DNA of 64,000 bases, taken from assembly GCA_036005845.1 (NCBI GenBank), contig DASYQD010000117.1:62001-126000 (forward strand). The letters run 5' to 3'. Of the stretch, positions 32,938 to 41,780 are shown in pieces. The position numbers were made by a program, and so were the translations under genes. A model generated the notes under the pieces. That model made no database searches. It was not told the origin of the DNA and worked only from the letters and a program-made list of their open reading frames with translations. Position 1 is the first letter of the stretch. Each line of letters opens with the position of its first letter. The DNA comes from DASYQD01 sp036005845 (GTDB taxonomy: Bacteria; Acidobacteriota; Thermoanaerobaculia; Multivoradales; JAIOJS01).

Positions 32938-34926
32938 ATGGGCCGCCCAGTGTTCTCGCCGCGAGCCGCCGATGCGCTCGCTCTGCTGCTGATGGCCTGC
33001 GTGAGCGCGATGCCGGCGCGAGCCGGTGTCGACAGCTGGACGCCGTTCGGCCCCGGGCAGGGCCGCATGGTCTCGGTCGCCGCGTCCTCGCGCGGCGATC
33101 TCTTCGCCGTCACGGCGTTCGGCGACCTCGCGGAGATCTGGCAGCTGCCGGCCGGCACGGCGACGTGGCGCTGGCGCAACAACGGGCTCGGCCGCCCGGC
33201 GGTGACGGCCTTTGCCGTGCATCCGACGCAGCCCGATTCCCTCTGGGCGGCCACCGGCGGCCCGACCGCTGCGATCTTCCATTCGACCGATGCCGGCGCC
33301 ACGTGGCTGCGCGTCGCCGCTGGCCCCGCGGACTTCCCGATCAGCCAACTGCGGGTGATGCCGCTGCGCAACTCGGTGGTCCTCTTCGCCCAGCGGGGCG
33401 GCGTCTCTGCGCCGGTGCTGCTGCGCAGCGCCGACGGCGGCGTCACCTGGTCGGCGGTGACGGACGCGTGGGGGCCGGTGGCGCCGGCGATCGACCACCG
33501 TGGTTTGGTGTACGCCTCGGCGGTCGGGTTCCCCGGCCTGGTGAGGAGCACCGACGGCGGCCAGACCTTCCGGCCGGTGCAGATCGGCGTGCGCCTCATC
33601 GAGCAGCTACGCGCGTTGCACGTCACGCGCGGCCGCAGCCCGCTGGTGTTCGCCTCGTTCAGCAGCGGTTTGTACCGCAGCACCAACGGCGTGCGCTTCG
33701 AGCGTGTCGGGTTCTCCAACGAGCCGCCTTCAGCGGTTGCTTCGGATCCGCGCGACTCGCGGCGGATCTACGTCACCACCGACCTCGGCTTGTACTCCAG
33801 CTCGCGCCTCGGCCGCGCCGGCAGCTTCCGCAGCGAGGCTTCGTTCTTCTACGCTCCGTTTCCCACGCCGACGGCGCTCATCGTTCCACCGGTGGGGCCG
33901 CTGTTCCTCAGCGAGGGCGACCTTCGCGGCAGCGGTCTCGGCTCCATCTCGGAGCGGGGCATCGCCGGCTTCGGAGCTTCCGAGATGCGCATCGCGGAGG
34001 CCGATCCGACCGCCATCGCGGTTCGCGAGTACACGCAATGCGCGCCGCAGTGCGACCTCCGCACGCTGCTCTCCTACGACGGAGGATTCAGCTTCATTCG
34101 GCGCGGCATTCAGGTCCTGCCGCATTCCTTCGTGGACGCGCGCGATTTTGCTTTCGATCCGGCATCGTCCCGGCGGTGGCTGGAGCTCAGCGCCGGCGTG
34201 GTCCTGGTGGACGCAGCCGGCTTGCACCTGCTCAGTCCAACCGTGGTCAATACGACGCCCACCGCGGTGGAGATCGGCGCGGCCGGTGCGCTGCTCGTCG
34301 GCGCGGGAGGCGGAGTGCTGGTGAGCCGCGACGACGGCGCCAGCTGGGCGACGACGCTCGGCAACCCGGGACCGTTCGGTCCGTCGACGGTGATCGACCT
34401 GCGAGCGGACGTCGGAGCGCCCGACGGCGTGCTGGCGCTGGTAGTCGAGCCCCGCATCGTCGATCCACCGACGCCGGCGAAGCTCCTCGCCTTTCGCAGC
34501 GTTAACGCCGCTGCGCACTGGAGCCCGGTGCTGCCCGCAGTCGAGGGGCTGCTCGATGTGGAACCCGTGCCCGGGTCGCCGACGACGCTCTTCGCGCTCT
34601 TCGCGGTCGCCGGCGGCAGCGAGCTGCGGCGCAGCGATGACGGCGGCGTGACGTCGGTGCCCGTCCACACCTTCACGACCGCCGAAGCGGTGGCCGATTT
34701 CGCGCTCGACGCAGTGGCGCCCGACGTGCTCTACGCCGCCAGCGCCACCGGCGTGCTGCGCAGCCGCGACGGCGGCGCCACCTGGGAGAGCACGCCCGGA
34801 ACGCTCGACGCCTGGGGCGCCTATCGCCAACGCCTGCAGCACGTGTGGGTCCACCCGAGCGAGCCCGGCCACGTCTTCGCCGCCCCCGCCGACGGCGGCC
34901 TGTTCGAGAACCGGTTGAGCGACTAG
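32938..34926 (+). CDS. Secreted BNR/sortilin-like beta-propeller protein
   Basis: The protein is 662 residues from an ATG preceded by GAGGAGG at 7-8 bases, which decides the start over a frame extending 69 bases further upstream. The signal peptide ends MPARAG. Repeats of the Asp-box type are spread through the protein: IFHSTDAGATWLRVA, LLRSADGGVTWSAV, LVRSTDGGQTFRPV, LVSRDDGASWATT, LRRSDDGGV and LRSRDGGATWEST. This indicates one or two seven- or ten-bladed propellers. No hydrolase active site is recognisable, so a structural or binding role outside the cell is likely. The stop codon overlaps that of the convergent next gene by four bases (CTAG). Confidence 0.8.
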   Translation: MGRPVFSPRAADALALLLMACVSAMPARAGVDSWTPFGPGQGRMVSVAASSRGDLFAVTAFGDLAEIWQLPAGTATWRWRNNGLGRPAVTAFAVHPTQPDSLWAATGGPTAAIFHSTDAGATWLRVAAGPADFPISQLRVMPLRNSVVLFAQRGGVSAPVLLRSADGGVTWSAVTDAWGPVAPAIDHRGLVYASAVGFPGLVRSTDGGQTFRPVQIGVRLIEQLRALHVTRGRSPLVFASFSSGLYRSTNGVRFERVGFSNEPPSAVASDPRDSRRIYVTTDLGLYSSSRLGRAGSFRSEASFFYAPFPTPTALIVPPVGPLFLSEGDLRGSGLGSISERGIAGFGASEMRIAEADPTAIAVREYTQCAPQCDLRTLLSYDGGFSFIRRGIQVLPHSFVDARDFAFDPASSRRWLELSAGVVLVDAAGLHLLSPTVVNTTPTAVEIGAAGALLVGAGGGVLVSRDDGASWATTLGNPGPFGPSTVIDLRADVGAPDGVLALVVEPRIVDPPTPAKLLAFRSVNAAAHWSPVLPAVEGLLDVEPVPGSPTTLFALFAVAGGSELRRSDDGGVTSVPVHTFTTAEAVADFALDAVAPDVLYAASATGVLRSRDGGATWESTPGTLDAWGAYRQRLQHVWVHPSEPGHVFAAPADGGLFENRLSD

Positions 34927-35720
34927 CCGAAGAGCTCGCCTTCGAGTGCCTTCGCGCGCTCGGCCGAGAGGCCGAGCGCGGCGGCGAAGGTGCCGAGCCA
35001 CGCCGCCTCGGCCGGCAAGACGCCGGCGTCGGTCATGGTGACGAGAGCGGCGAAGCGGTAGAGGAGCTCGCGGTCGGCGTCGGTGGCGGCCATCGCCGCC
35101 AGCTCTTCGGGCGAGGCGGGCATCAGCAGCTCGCGGCGCACCTGCGCCGCCTGCTCCTCGGGGAGCTCGCTGCTGCCCAGCCGCTTCTGGATGCGGGCGC
35201 GCTCGGCGGGCGAGAGCGTGCCGTCCGCGAGCGCGGCGGCGACCATCGTGCGCACGACGGCAAAGAGCGTCGCCGCTGGCAGCTCGGCTCCCGCCTCGCT
35301 GGCGTTGCCACCAATCTCCGTTGCGGGCGCGGCATCATCGGCCGCCGGCACGTCCGAAGGTGGAGGAGGCGGCAGCCACGCCGGCGGCACCGCTGCCGCA
35401 TCGTCCATGTCCACGGACGGCGGAGGCGGCGGCGACCACGCAGGTGCCGCGCCGCCCGCGACGTCCCGCGAACCGGGCGGAGGCGGCGGCGGTGGCGGCG
35501 GTGGCACGGAACCGGGCGGCGCCCAGGTCGACGGTCCGCCCGCCGCGCCCGGCTGCTGGCTGTGCACCATCTCGTTGATGAACGCTCCCGCCAGCGCCGC
35601 GCCACCGGCGAGCAGCAGCGGGCTGCCCACCGCGCGCCGCACGAGGCGCCGCGTCACGCGCGGCGAGACGCCGATCGACTCGGAGATCAGGTCGCCGACG
35701 AGACTGTCGAGGAAACCCAT
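34923..35720 (-). CDS. TerB-like / DUF533 protein with proline-rich linker
   Basis: The protein has 265 residues, with GGAGAG about 9 bases before the ATG. The N terminus has a hydrophobic, glycine-rich helix (SPLLLAGGAALAGAFINEMV). A linker with an 11-residue proline run and more PPPPP blocks follows. The last ~110 residues are a helical TerB/DUF533-type domain (VAAALADGTLSPAERARIQKRL, then LLYRFAALVTMTDAGVLPAEAAWL). Related proteins (YebE) are inner-membrane-associated and of unknown function. The gene is followed on the same strand by moaA, though the functional link is unclear. Confidence 0.75.
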   Translation of the reverse strand: MGFLDSLVGDLISESIGVSPRVTRRLVRRAVGSPLLLAGGAALAGAFINEMVHSQQPGAAGGPSTWAPPGSVPPPPPPPPPPGSRDVAGGAAPAWSPPPPPSVDMDDAAAVPPAWLPPPPPSDVPAADDAAPATEIGGNASEAGAELPAATLFAVVRTMVAAALADGTLSPAERARIQKRLGSSELPEEQAAQVRRELLMPASPEELAAMAATDADRELLYRFAALVTMTDAGVLPAEAAWLGTFAAALGLSAERAKALEGELFG

Positions 35721-35747
35721 GGCTCGTTCTCTCCGCTTGCCGCCGGC

Positions 35748-36797
35748 TCAGCCGCCGATGCGGTACATCTCTACGCGCGGCGCCGGCACGCCATGCCCGG
35801 CCGCCAGTCGCTCGGCGCGCTCCTCGGAGTAGCGGTCGGCGCGGCGGCCCCAGAAGTCGGCGATGCGTGCCGCGAGCTCGTCGTCGCTCTCGCCGGCGCG
35901 CAGCGGCGTCTTGAGGTCGAGGCCGGTGCTGGCGAAGAGGCAGGCGAAGAGCTGGCCGTCGGCGGTGAGCCGGGCGCGCGAGCAGTCGCCGCAGAAGGGC
36001 TGGCTCACCGAGGCGATGACGCCCAGCTCGCCTGCATCTTCACCTTGGCCGTCGCGATAGCGGAAGCGCAGCGCCACGTCGTGCGCGTGGCGGCGCGGCG
36101 CCGGCTCGAGCGGCAGCTCGGCACCGACGCGGGCGACGATCTCCTCGGCGCTCACCACGCCGCCGGGCTGCCAGCCGTTGACGGTGCCGACGTCCATGTA
36201 CTCGATGAAGCGCAATACGAAGCCCGGCCGCTTGAAGAAGCGCGCCAGCTCCACCACCTCGTCGTCGTTCACACCGCGCATGACGACCGCGTTGACCTTG
36301 ATCGGCGCCAGGCCGGCCGCGGCCGCCGCCTCGATCCCGGCGAGCACGCCGGCAAGCTGGCCGCGGCTGCCGCTCAGGCGATCAAAGGTCTCCGGCCGCA
36401 GGCTGTGCAGGCTGACAGTGACGCGCGCGAGGCCCGCGGCGCGCAGCGCCGCCGCGTCGCGGGCGAGCAGCAGCCCGTTGGTCGTCAGCGCCAGGTCGTC
36501 GATGCCCGGCGTCGCGGCGAGCAGCGTCACCAGCCGGTGCAGATCGCGGCGCAGCAGCGGCTCGCCGCCGGTGAGCCGCACCTTGCTGACGCCGAGGCCG
36601 GCGAAGACGCGCACCAGCCGCGCCGTCTCCTCGTAGGTGAGCAGCTCGGCTCGCTGCAGGAACGTGTACTCGCGATCGCCCGGCATGCAGAAGCCGCAGC
36701 GCAGACTGCAGCGGTCGGTGACCGAGACACGGAGGTCCGTGAGCGGCCGGCCGAGAAAGTCGCGGGGCGGAGCGAGGTCGCGGGGCGGTGGCAGCAC
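35748..36797 (-). CDS. moaA: GTP 3',8-cyclase MoaA (molybdenum cofactor biosynthesis)
   Basis: This 349-residue radical SAM protein has the N-terminal cluster motif at Cys30, Cys34 and Cys37 (DRCSLRCGFC). The C-terminal cluster motif is CGDC ... LFAC with the usual 13-residue spacing, and the conserved GG at the very C terminus is needed for activity. VRLTGGEPLLRRDL is the SAM-binding GGEP segment. It converts GTP to the 3',8-cyclo intermediate with MoaC. The start is GTG; no better codon fits. No other moa/moe gene is nearby, but the molybdoenzyme at 52387-55308 is an obvious consumer of the cofactor. Confidence 0.93.
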   Translation of the reverse strand: MLPPPRDLAPPRDFLGRPLTDLRVSVTDRCSLRCGFCMPGDREYTFLQRAELLTYEETARLVRVFAGLGVSKVRLTGGEPLLRRDLHRLVTLLAATPGIDDLALTTNGLLLARDAAALRAAGLARVTVSLHSLRPETFDRLSGSRGQLAGVLAGIEAAAAAGLAPIKVNAVVMRGVNDDEVVELARFFKRPGFVLRFIEYMDVGTVNGWQPGGVVSAEEIVARVGAELPLEPAPRRHAHDVALRFRYRDGQGEDAGELGVIASVSQPFCGDCSRARLTADGQLFACLFASTGLDLKTPLRAGESDDELAARIADFWGRRADRYSEERAERLAAGHGVPAPRVEMYRIGG

Positions 36798-36899
36798 GGC
36801 TCGATTGTAGCGACCATCCGCTCCGGCGGGCGGGCGTTGGCAGATGGTTGGCAGACGACCGACGCCCGCTGGTAGACTCTGCGCCGCGAGAGCGAGCCC

Positions 36900-37238
36900 A
36901 TGATCGTCGAAAAACGCCGCATCGAGGATTCCACCCTGCTCAACGTCGAGGGCGTCATCAAGCTCGGCGAGAGCGCGCAGTTCTTCGCCCAGGCCCTGGA
37001 GCGCGCGCTGGAGGAGGACGAGGGCAACGTGCTCGTCGACTTCTCGCGCATCAACTACATCGACTCCACCGGCATCGGCGAGCTGGTCGGCTACCTGGGA
37101 CGCTTCCGCGACCGCAATCGCAAGCTCATCCTCATCAACCCCTCGGACCGCATCCGCAAGCTGCTGGCGATCGCGCAGCTCGACCGCCTGTTCACCATCT
37201 ACGACAGCCTCGAGACGGCGCTCCATACGGAGAAGTAG
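36900..37238 (+). CDS. STAS-domain anti-sigma factor antagonist (SpoIIAA-like)
   Basis: The protein has 112 residues, a complete single STAS domain. VLVDFSRINYIDSTGIGELVGYL contains the phosphorylatable Ser56, quoted here in overlapping pieces. In known systems an HPK-like anti-sigma kinase phosphorylates this Ser and a SpoIIE/RsbU phosphatase removes it. A membrane SpoIIE-type phosphatase is encoded at 47651-50053, about 10 kb away, and could be its partner. No kinase gene is adjacent. It starts at ATG. Confidence 0.88.
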   Translation: MIVEKRRIEDSTLLNVEGVIKLGESAQFFAQALERALEEDEGNVLVDFSRINYIDSTGIGELVGYLGRFRDRNRKLILINPSDRIRKLLAIAQLDRLFTIYDSLETALHTEK

Positions 37239-37266
37239 CCTGGGTCTCACTGACCCGGATGGTCGC

Positions 37267-37797
37267 GTGGCGCGGCTGAGCCTCGCTGCGATGACGCGCA
37301 TCGCCGCCTGCTGCGCGGCACTGGCGCTCGCCGCCTGCGCCAGCCGCGGCAGCCGGCCGCCCTACCACCGCGTGACGCCGGCGGTGGCGTTCGAGATGCT
37401 GCGCGACAACCCCGACCTGCTGGTGCTCGACGTGCGCCCGCCGGAGGAGTTCCACGGCCCGCTCGGCCACCTCTGGGGGGCCGTCAACATCCCGCTCGAC
37501 CAGCTCGAGGGGCGGCTGGGCGGGCTGCGGCCGCTGGTGCAGCAGCTGCTGCTCGTCTATTGCGGACGCGGCTCGTGCGGCGTCGACGCCATGGTGCACC
37601 TCGAGGCGGCGGGGTTCTCGCTGGCCGTGCTGCTCGACGGCGGCATCGACGCCTGGGTGGAGGACGGCTTCGGCACGCTCGAGCCCGGCACCCGCGGCCA
37701 CGACGAGAGCGAGCGCGCGCGGATGCGGCCGATCGGCGAAACCGCGCCGGCGCCGACACCCACGCCCGCCCCTGATTTGCCGCGCCGCCGCGGATGA
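37267..37797 (+). CDS. Rhodanese-domain lipoprotein
   Basis: The protein has 176 residues. A lipoprotein signal ends in the lipobox LAAC (Cys24). The rhodanese domain follows: LLVLDVRPPEEFHGPLGHLWGAVNIP, then VYCGRGSCGVDA with the active-site Cys99, and LDGGIDAWV. The C-terminal tail is Pro/Thr-rich. Sulfur-transfer or phosphatase-like activity at the periplasmic side of a membrane is expected. A GTG start at 37267 is used; an ATG at 37291 would shorten the signal by eight residues. It lies 28 bases after the STAS gene. Confidence 0.82.
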   Translation: MARLSLAAMTRIAACCAALALAACASRGSRPPYHRVTPAVAFEMLRDNPDLLVLDVRPPEEFHGPLGHLWGAVNIPLDQLEGRLGGLRPLVQQLLLVYCGRGSCGVDAMVHLEAAGFSLAVLLDGGIDAWVEDGFGTLEPGTRGHDESERARMRPIGETAPAPTPTPAPDLPRRRG

Positions 37798-37836
37798 CGT
37801 AGAAAGGCCTTCGGCGGGATTCGGAAGGAGACCTCG

Positions 37837-39315
37837 ATGGCGATCCTCAACGAGCCGGGCGTCGACGCGCCGGCTGTCGATAGCGAAGCGGCCGGCGCGG
37901 CAGCCGCGGCCTTGCAAGAGCTGCAGGCGCGTTTCCCCGACTGGGTCACGGTGGACGGGGAGGCGCGCGAGCGCTACCGCACCGACTACGGCCGCTGGAC
38001 CTTCAAGACCCCCGGCGCGGTGGCGCGCCCGCGCACGACGGAGCAGGTGGCGGAGCTGGTGCGCTTCTGCCGCGCGCACGGCGTCACCATCACCCCGCGC
38101 GCGCAGGGGCACAGCCAGAGCGGGCAGTCGACCAACGCGGGCGGCGTGCTGCTCGACATCACCGGCATGAACGAGATCTTCGCGATCGACGGCGATGCGC
38201 TGCTCGCCGACGTGCAGGGCGGCGTCGTCTGGCGCGACCTCGTCGCCGCCACCAACGAGCGGAACCTGGTGCCGCGCGTGCTCACCAACAACCTCGGCGT
38301 CTGCGTCGCCGGCACGGTGTCGGTGGCCGGCATCGGCGTCGCCAGCTTCCGATACGGCCTGCAGGCCGACAACGTCGCCGAGCTCGAGGTCGTTACCGGC
38401 ACCGGCGAGGTCGTCGTCTGCTCGCGCGAGAGCAACCGCGAGCTCTTCGACGTCGTGCGCTGCGGCTTCGGGCAGTTCGGGGTCATCACCCGCGCCAAGG
38501 TGATGCTGCGCCGCTGCAAGAGCCGCGTGCGCATGTACCACCTGCTCTACGACGACCTCGGCGCCTTCATGCGCGATGCGGAGCGCATCATGGACCCCGA
38601 CGACGACAAGTACCACTCGCTGGAGTCGCGCTCGGCGCCCTGCCTCATCTTCACCAAGCGCATCGGCGACGGCATCAAGCTCGCGCAGGGAATGCAGACC
38701 TACGCCTACTGGCTCTACCCGCTGTTCCTGACCGTGGAGTACGAGCCCGGCGAGGAGATCGACGACGCGGCGTTCCTCGAAGGGCTGCGCTACTACAAGC
38801 GACTGGAGACGGTGGAGTATTCGCAGAACGAGTTCTGCAACCGCCTGGAGCCGATCTTCGAGCTCTGGCAGCGCGCCGGCGCCTGGGAGATGGCGCACCC
38901 GTGGATGGAGGTGATCCTGCCCTGGGACAAGGCGCAGGAGTACATCGAGCTGGCGCAGTCGAGCCTGCCGCCGCAGGCGCTCGGCGCCGGCGGCCACGTC
39001 CTGCTCTGGCCCGCCTACACCGGCACCTCCGACGCGCCGCTCTTCATGCATCCCGAAGGGAAGTTCCTGATGGGCTGGGGCATCCTGCCGGCGGTGCCGC
39101 AGAAGTTCCTCGACCAGGCGCTGTCGCAGCTCGAGATGGCGAGCGAGCTCGCCATCGCCTACGGCGGCAAGCGTTACCTTTCGGGCTACATAACCTTCGA
39201 CACACCGGAACGCTGGGCGGCCCATTTCGGCGATGAGTGGCCGCGGGTGGTGGCGGCGAAGCAGCGCTTCGACCCCGACGCCATCCTCTCGCCGGGCTTC
39301 ATCCAGTACGGGTAG
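37837..39315 (+). CDS. FAD-linked oxidase resembling cytokinin dehydrogenase
   Basis: The protein has 492 residues. GGAAGGAGA precedes the ATG. The PCMH-type FAD domain (about 50-250) has RAQGHSQSGQSTNAGGVLLD; His92 of GHS is the residue that binds FAD covalently in this group. GTVSVAGIGVASFRYG is the second flavin loop. The C-terminal half (AHPWMEVILPWDKAQEYIEL, then GGHVLLWPAYTG, then DPDAILSPG) matches the substrate-binding cap of cytokinin dehydrogenases rather than BBE-type enzymes. No signal peptide is present, unlike most plant enzymes. The substrate in bacteria is not known. Confidence 0.8.
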   Translation: MAILNEPGVDAPAVDSEAAGAAAAALQELQARFPDWVTVDGEARERYRTDYGRWTFKTPGAVARPRTTEQVAELVRFCRAHGVTITPRAQGHSQSGQSTNAGGVLLDITGMNEIFAIDGDALLADVQGGVVWRDLVAATNERNLVPRVLTNNLGVCVAGTVSVAGIGVASFRYGLQADNVAELEVVTGTGEVVVCSRESNRELFDVVRCGFGQFGVITRAKVMLRRCKSRVRMYHLLYDDLGAFMRDAERIMDPDDDKYHSLESRSAPCLIFTKRIGDGIKLAQGMQTYAYWLYPLFLTVEYEPGEEIDDAAFLEGLRYYKRLETVEYSQNEFCNRLEPIFELWQRAGAWEMAHPWMEVILPWDKAQEYIELAQSSLPPQALGAGGHVLLWPAYTGTSDAPLFMHPEGKFLMGWGILPAVPQKFLDQALSQLEMASELAIAYGGKRYLSGYITFDTPERWAAHFGDEWPRVVAAKQRFDPDAILSPGFIQYG

Positions 39316-39336
39316 CGGAAGCTGCGCGAGTTACTC

Positions 39337-40191
39337 ATGACCGAAACCGCCACGCGCACCGTCCACATCGCGCACAGCCCCGACTCCGACGACGCCTTCA
39401 TGTTCTGGGCGCTGTCGCAGGGCGTGCTCGACACCGAGGGCATCGCCGTCGAGCACGTGCTCGCCGACATCGAGACGCTCAACCAGGCGGCGTTCCAGGG
39501 CCGCTACGAGGTGACGGCGCTGTCGCTCCACGCCTACGCCTACCTCCACGACCGCTACCAGCTCATGCCGTCGGGCGCCAGCTTTGGCGACGGCTATGGG
39601 CCGGTCGTGGTGGCGAAGCAGCGGCTCACGCGCGAAGACCTCGCCGGCGCCGAGGTGGCGATCCCCGGCAAGCTGACCACCGCGGCGCTGGCGCTACGCC
39701 TCTGGCAGCCCGCGGTCGCGACGCGCATCGTGCCCTTCGACCAGGTGCTCGACGTCGTCGCCCGCGGCGAGGCGGTGGCGGGCGTCGTCATCCACGAAGG
39801 GCAGCTCACCTACGGCGAGCAGGGCCTCCACGCCGTCGTCGACCTCGGCGCCTGGTGGAAGGAGGAGACCGGCGGGCCGCTGCCGCTGGGCGCCAACGGC
39901 ATCCGCCGCGACCTGCCCGAGGACACCAAGCGCCTGCTCTGCCGGCTGCTGCGCGAGAGCATCGACTGCGGGCTCGAGCGGCGCCAGGAGGCGCTCGACT
40001 ACGCGCTGCGCTACGCCCGCGGCATCGAGGACGACCGCGCCCGCGCCGACCGCTTCGTCGGCATGTACGTCAACGAGTGGACCCGCGACTACGGCGAGGC
40101 TGGGCGCGCCGCGGTACAGGGCCTGCTCGACCGCGGCCATGCTGCCGGCCTGCTCCCCGCGCGGGTCGTGGCCGAGTTCGTCGCCGGCTGA
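39337..40191 (+). CDS. mqnD: 1,4-dihydroxy-6-naphthoate synthase-like protein (MqnD, futalosine pathway)
   Basis: The protein has 284 residues and a periplasmic-binding-protein-like fold without a signal peptide. The opening motif IAHSPDSDDAFMFWAL is the group's substrate loop (CPNDTFIF in the Thermus type). Other conserved parts are YEVTALSLHAYAYL, PSGASFGDGYGPVVVAK, AIPGKLTTAALALRL and GVVIHEGQLTYGEQGL, where the His of IHEGQ is catalytic. It splits cyclic dehypoxanthine futalosine to dihydroxynaphthoate, on the way to menaquinone. It follows the flavoenzyme gene by 21 bases. Confidence 0.83.
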   Translation: MTETATRTVHIAHSPDSDDAFMFWALSQGVLDTEGIAVEHVLADIETLNQAAFQGRYEVTALSLHAYAYLHDRYQLMPSGASFGDGYGPVVVAKQRLTREDLAGAEVAIPGKLTTAALALRLWQPAVATRIVPFDQVLDVVARGEAVAGVVIHEGQLTYGEQGLHAVVDLGAWWKEETGGPLPLGANGIRRDLPEDTKRLLCRLLRESIDCGLERRQEALDYALRYARGIEDDRARADRFVGMYVNEWTRDYGEAGRAAVQGLLDRGHAAGLLPARVVAEFVAG

Positions 40192-40234
40192 CCGCCGCGG
40201 CTCGCGGCCTTCAGCGCGGCGGATGGCCCGGATT

Positions 40235-41773
40235 TCAGTCGCCCGCGGCACAGGCGGCATCCTGCGCGGTGGCGGCGAGCGCGTCGTGGCGCAGCCGGTA
40301 CAGGTGGTAATCCTCGGAGCGCACGATGGCGCCCGTGCGGGCGCCGGCGGCGGCGACCTCGGGCCAGGGTGGCAGCGTGCGGTTGACGACGAGCACGACG
40401 TCGCGCGCCTCGCGGCGCGCCAGCTCCCGGGCCGCGCAGCGCACCTCGGGCTCGCTCAGCTCGCGCTGGCGCGGACCCCAGTCGGGGTGCGTCGTATAGA
40501 CCTTGCGCGACGGTGCGTAGAGCGGCCGCTCCAGGTAGAGCGCCACCGTCGCCGCCGGCGGCTCGCGATGGCCGAGCAAGGGGAAGCGGTCGAGGCCTTC
40601 GGCGCGGATCAGCGCGGCGGTGGCGGCGCCGTTGGAGAACGGGTGCCGGAGATCCATCCAGCTCGCGTACGCCGCGGCAGCGCATTGCACGGCGAGCATC
40701 GCCAGCAGCGTCTTCGCCCGCCAAGAGCGCGGCTCGTCGAGGAAGCCGGCGCCGCCGCCGAGCCAGAGGGCGGCGGTGAAGAGGAGCCAGAGATTGCCGT
40801 GGTGCCGCATCTCGCCCTGCAGGACCAGGTAGGAGAACGCCAGCAGGCCCGCGGCGCCGACGGCGAACGTCGTCACCGCCGCCTTCGAGCGCCAGAGCAG
40901 CGCGAAGCCGAGCGCCAGGATCGACAGACCGGCCAGCGCCTGGCAGAGAGGCCACGGGTCGAGCACGTTGCTGTTCCAGAAGCCGAGTTGGAGCCGCGGC
41001 ACCGGGACGAAGGCGCGCCACGCCATCATCGCGGGCTTGAGCGCCGCCACCGGCACCCAGTCGAAGCGCCACCCGGGCACGCGCGTGCCTGGTGCCTGAT
41101 GGAGCTGCACGAGCCCGGCGATCGCCCCGGCCGCTGCGACAGCACCCGCGCTCGCAGCGTCGCTCCAGCGCCACGCCCGCGGCTCCGGCGCGATCCGCTG
41201 GCGCACCAGCCAGCCGGCGCCCAGGGCGATGGCGAGGATGAAGCCGTACACCGTGGTCTGGCAGAGGAGCGCCACCGCGGCGCCGAGGACGAGGAGCGGC
41301 CAGCGGCCGGCCGCCGCCGCGCACGCCAGCCAGAGCAACAGCGCGCTTGCCGAGTACGAGCGGCTGATCACCGCGTACTCGTAGAACGGGAAGTAGCCGA
41401 GCACGAGCAACGCACGCTCGCGGCGCTGCAGCGGTGCCCAGCGCGCGAAGACGAAAGCGGCGGCCGTCGCCAGCCCGAGATGCACGATCTGCATCGCGCG
41501 CGGGGAGGTCGAGAGCTGCCGCGCTGCGTAGCACAGCAACGGGAAGACGTAGCCGACGCCGCCGCCGCGTGAGGTGCCGTCGAAGAGCTGACCCAGGCTG
41601 TGGCTTTCGCGCACCACCAGCCACTGCCAGGCCTCGTCGCGCCACAGCTCGTGAGCGAGCAGGCGTGGCACGGTGAGGACGGCGAAGATCGCTGCCGCCG
41701 CCAGCGCGAAGCGGCGGCGCGCCGCAGCCGATTCCCCGCCGCCGGCGCTCGCGGACGCGGCGATGCTCGCCAC
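40235..41773 (-). CDS. Polytopic GT-C-like membrane protein
   Basis: The protein is about 512 residues with around ten hydrophobic segments. Early on it has LLAHELWRDEAWQWLV, the WRDEA acidic pair in the first loop typical of GT-C (ArnT/PMT-like) glycosyltransferases. The last ~120 residues are an extracytoplasmic domain with AATVALYLERPLYAPS. The GTG start lies 7 bases after the stop of the GT2-GT4 gene, so the two are co-transcribed. The likely action is transfer of a sugar from a polyprenyl phosphate donor on the outer face of the membrane. The substrate is unknown. Confidence 0.72.
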   Translation of the reverse strand: MASIAASASAGGGESAAARRRFALAAAAIFAVLTVPRLLAHELWRDEAWQWLVVRESHSLGQLFDGTSRGGGVGYVFPLLCYAARQLSTSPRAMQIVHLGLATAAAFVFARWAPLQRRERALLVLGYFPFYEYAVISRSYSASALLLWLACAAAAGRWPLLVLGAAVALLCQTTVYGFILAIALGAGWLVRQRIAPEPRAWRWSDAASAGAVAAAGAIAGLVQLHQAPGTRVPGWRFDWVPVAALKPAMMAWRAFVPVPRLQLGFWNSNVLDPWPLCQALAGLSILALGFALLWRSKAAVTTFAVGAAGLLAFSYLVLQGEMRHHGNLWLLFTAALWLGGGAGFLDEPRSWRAKTLLAMLAVQCAAAAYASWMDLRHPFSNGAATAALIRAEGLDRFPLLGHREPPAATVALYLERPLYAPSRKVYTTHPDWGPRQRELSEPEVRCAARELARREARDVVLVVNRTLPPWPEVAAAGARTGAIVRSEDYHLYRLRHDALAATAQDAACAAGD

Positions 41774-41780
41774 GTCGGAG

